Source: Sulfuritalea sp. (lineage in GTDB: Bacteria > Pseudomonadota > Gammaproteobacteria > Burkholderiales > Rhodocyclaceae). From it: DNA of 38,557 bases. Below are positions 36,021-38,557 of this stretch, piece after piece. Position numbers and translations under genes: made by a program. The stretch is taken from assembly GCA_016712985.1 (NCBI GenBank), contig JADJQA010000068.1, positions 1 to 38,557 of the forward strand, given 5' to 3'. The notes beneath the pieces were generated by a model. That model had not been told where the DNA came from. It worked only from the letters and a program-made list of their open reading frames with translations, and searched no databases. Numbering within the stretch: the stretch's first letter is position 1; the number at the start of each line of letters is the position of its first letter.

Positions 36021-37830
36021 TATGCCGTCTCTTCTCGACTGGCGCGTTTTCTCTCGTGTTCCTTGAGCAGGCGCTTACGCAAGCGAATCGACTTGGGCGT
36101 GATTTCGACCAGTTCGTCATCGGCGATGAATTCGACGGCGGATTCCAGGGTCATCAGTATCGGTGGTACCAGGCGCACGGCTTCGTCGGTACCGGAAGAG
36201 CGCACGTTGGTCAGTTGCTTGCCCTTGATCGGATTCACCACCAAGTCATTGTCGCGACTGTGCATGCCGATGATGCTGCCTTCGTAGAGCGGGTCGCCGT
36301 GGCTGACGAACATGCGGCCGCGATCCTGGAGTTTCCACAGGGCATAGGCGACAGCGGCGCCGTCATCCTGCGAGATCAGCACGCCGTTGCGGCGTTCGGC
36401 CATGATGCCTGCGACAGGACCGTAGTCGTCGAAGATACGACTGGCCATACCGGTACCGCGGGTGGCAGTCAAAAACTCGCCCTGAAACCCGATCAGGCCG
36501 CGGGCCGGAATGCGGTACTCGAGGCGGGTCCGGCCCTTGCCGTCGGACTCCATGTTCAGCAGCTCGCCGCGCCGACGGCCAAGTTCTTCCATGACGCCGC
36601 CCTGATGCTCGTTTTCGATGTCGACGGTGAGCAGTTCATAAGGTTCGCATTTCTCGCCGTTGATCTCCTTGAACAGCACGCGCGGGCGCGAAACCGCCAG
36701 TTCGTAGCCTTCACGGCGCATGGTCTCCAGCAGGATGGTCAGATGCAGTTCGCCGCGGCCGGAGACCAGGAACACGTCGGCATCGGCGGTGTCTTCCACG
36801 CGCAGGGCGACGTTGGCTAACAATTCCTTCTGCAGGCGCTCGCGGATCTGCCGGCTGGTGACGTACTTTCCTTCCTTGCCGGCCCAGTGGCGAGGTGTTG
36901 ACCTGAAATTCATCGTCAGCGTCGGCTCATCCACCACCAGGAGGGGGCATGCCGACCGGCCGGGTCGCAGACCGTGACGCCGATGCCGACCTGTTCGATG
37001 CCGGTGACCAGCACGATGTCGCCGGCTTCCGCCTCGGCCGCCTGTTCGCGCTCGAGTCCGGTGAACATCATGATCTGGGCAATCTTCGACTTGCCCTTGT
37101 TCTCGTCGCCGTACATCACCGCGACTTCCTGGCCGGCCTTCATGCGGCCCTGCTTGATGCGGCCGATGCCATGCGGCCCGCTCGCTGTTGTAATCGATCG
37201 AACAGATCTGCAGTTGCAGCGGCAGTTCGACATCCACGTCGGTTGCGGCGTGTGCTGGATGATGGCCTCGTAGAGTGGGCGCATGTCGGTGCCGGGTTTG
37301 CTGGCATCGAGCATGGCGAAGCCGTTCAGCGCCGAGGCAAAGACCACGGGGAAATCAAGCTGTTCTTCGGTGGCGCCGAGTTTGTCGAACAAGTCGAAGG
37401 TGTGGCTGATGACCCAGTCGGGGCGGGCGCCGGGGCGGTCGATCTTGTTCACCACGACGATCGGCTTGAGGCCCAATGCGAGTGCCTTGCGCGTGACGAA
37501 GCGGGTTTGCGGCATCGGGCCTTCAACCGCATCGACCAGCAACAGCACGCCATCGACCATCGACAGCACGCGTTCCACCTCGCCGCCGAAGTCGGCGTGT
37601 CCTGGGGTATCGACGATGTTGATGTGCGTGCCTTCAAAGTCGATGGCGCAGTTCTTCGACAGAATGGTGATCCCGCGCTCTTTTTCGAGATCGTTGGAAT
37701 CCATGACCCGCTCGGTAACGGCCTGATGGGCGGCGAAGGTGCCGGACTGACGCAGCAACTGGTCGACGAGCGTGGTCTTGCCGTGGTCAACGTGGGCGAT
37801 AATGGCGATGTTTCTGAGGGAGCGGGACAT
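36020..37830 (-). CDS. typA: Ribosome-associated GTPase TypA/BipA (two frameshifts)
   Basis: Translational GTPase of the EF-G group involved in ribosome assembly and stress adaptation. It starts MSRSLRNIAIIAHVDHGKTT (G1 AHVDHGKT), then KERGITILSKN (switch I), DTPGHADFGGEVERV (G3) and VVNKIDRPGARPDW (G4). Domain III has YVTSRQIRERLQKELLANVA. The C-terminal TypA domain has RRGELLNMESDGKGRTRLEY, PARGLIGFQGEFLTATRGTG and ends RKRLLKEHERKRASREETA. The frame breaks near 36925 and again near 37175-37230, where the family reads ..YNSYxGRIGIGRI.. but this sequence gives YNSERAAWHRP. Total length of about 603 codons is normal. Confidence 0.92.
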
Positions 37831-37919
37831 GGTGGCGGTTGGCGTTGTTGCGGTGCGGAAAAACCGGGCATTCTAGCACGCCACGCCATCTGCTTTGATT
37901 GAATTGTCAGGGGATTCTC

Positions 37920-38557
37920 ATGCTCGGTATCATCGGCGGCAGTGGCTTGAAGCAGTTGGCGAACCTGGATGTCTCCCACCGCGAGGTGGTCCGCACCCCG
38001 TATGGCGAGCCTTCCGGACCGCTGACCTTCGGTCGCCTCGGTTGCCAGGACGTGGTCTTTGTCGCCCGACACGGCTACGGACACACCATTCCGCCGCATC
38101 TGGTGAATTACCGTGCCAACATCCATGCCATGGCAAGCTCGGGCGCGGCGCAAGTCATTTCGGTGGCATCGGTCGGCGGCATCCGCGATGATCTTGGCCC
38201 CGGCTCCCTGGTCGTGCCGCATCAGATCATCGACTACACCTGGGGGCGCGAGATGACCTTCCAGTCGGGCAGCGATGGCCCGGTGATACATGTGGATTTC
38301 ACCGAACCTTACGCTGCGGCGTTGCGCAAGCTGCTGCTGGATGTTTCGCGGCGGATCGGCGAAGCGGTGATTGACGGCGCGGTGTATGGCGCGATGCAGG
38401 GCCCCCGGCTGGAAACAGCGGCGGAGATCGATCGCCTGCAGCGTGATGGCGCCGACATGGTGGGCATGACCGGCATGCCGGAAGCCGGTCTGGCGCGTGA
38501 ACTGGAGCTACCCTACGCGGCGCTGTGCGTAGTTTCCAACTGGGCGGCGGGACGCGG
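37920..38557 (+). CDS. S-methyl-5'-thioinosine (methylthioadenosine-family) phosphorylase, 3' truncated
   Basis: Open frame from ATG at 37920 to the window edge without a stop (212 codons). The start MLGIIGGSGLKQLANLDV carries the phosphate-binding GGSG. Next come VFVARHGYGHTIPPHLVNYR, VISVASVGGIRDDLGPGSLV, and GAMQGPRLETAAEIDRLQRD with VGMTGMPEAGLAREL. The purine-site segment reads VVSNWAAG with Asn; adenine-specific methylthioadenosine phosphorylases have Asp there. As recalled from the Pseudomonas enzyme PA3004, TGMPEA plus Asn suggests S-methyl-5'-thioinosine as substrate. Acts in methionine-salvage purine recycling. Divergent from typA with an 89-base gap. Confidence 0.88.
   Translation, partial: MLGIIGGSGLKQLANLDVSHREVVRTPYGEPSGPLTFGRLGCQDVVFVARHGYGHTIPPHLVNYRANIHAMASSGAAQVISVASVGGIRDDLGPGSLVVPHQIIDYTWGREMTFQSGSDGPVIHVDFTEPYAAALRKLLLDVSRRIGEAVIDGAVYGAMQGPRLETAAEIDRLQRDGADMVGMTGMPEAGLARELELPYAALCVVSNWAAGR

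Overview
The window is GC-rich, densely coded bacterial DNA. Gene content and order point to a betaproteobacterium, most likely of the Rhodocyclales type (inference from gene families; no marker gene was compared). The main basis is the suhB / trmJ-cysE-iscR-[second cysteine desulfurase]-iscS-iscU-iscA-hscB-hscA-fdx-iscX-tatD block. No tRNA, rRNA, CRISPR array, insertion sequence or phage gene was seen.

Layout. (1) 1-2120, plus strand: the 3' part of a SNF2-family helicase and a SWIM zinc-finger protein. (2) 2202-13117, minus strand, one long co-directional run. In transcription order it holds a P-type cation ATPase, a DUF502 membrane protein, tamA, an lpxR-like lipid A deacylase, tamB, a chimera of a LapA-like start with an antiporter-subunit end, and a GGDEF diguanylate cyclase. 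Several of these overlap by 1-4 bases. (3) 13433-19771, plus strand: a Bax-inhibitor-1 family protein and an Mrp Na+(K+)/H+ antiporter operon mrpA(B)CDEFG. (4) 19920-24919: a tandem universal stress protein coupled to a ribosome-hibernation factor (minus), an NhaR-type regulator (plus), and a CPA2 antiporter with a NAD-binding domain followed by Usp and CorA remnants (minus). (5) 25109-35354: suhB (minus) divergent from trmJ, then cysE and the complete isc operon ending in tatD. (6) tpx and typA converge on a shared terminator, and a 3'-truncated methylthioinosine/methylthioadenosine phosphorylase runs off the end.

How the genes work together. Regions 2-4 concentrate monovalent and divalent cation transport (P-type ATPase, Mrp, CPA2, CorA, NhaR), outer-membrane assembly and remodelling (TamA, TamB, LpxR) and stress or dormancy proteins. 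Region 5 supplies serine activation for cysteine synthesis, sulfur mobilisation, Fe-S scaffold and chaperones. It has a well-formed promoter with two IscR type-1-like sites in front of iscR.

Quality caveat. From 1 to about 25.1 kb nearly every gene is broken by single-base indels, mostly in short homopolymers and often in compensating groups that restore the frame. The 25.1-36.0 kb block has no frameshift in 14 consecutive genes. typA is broken again near 36.9-37.2 kb. In addition, several genes (DUF502, mrpD, corA, a usp, the lapA/antiporter chimera) have lost whole conserved blocks at abrupt joins. I read most frameshifts as sequence error. The block deletions could be real deletions or assembly joins. 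Products of broken genes were pieced together by reading across frames.

I did not find a convincing new defence or mobile system. The best candidates for novelty are the lpxR-like gene inside the tam operon, with its catalytic His replaced by Tyr, and the regulatory architecture of the isc operon.
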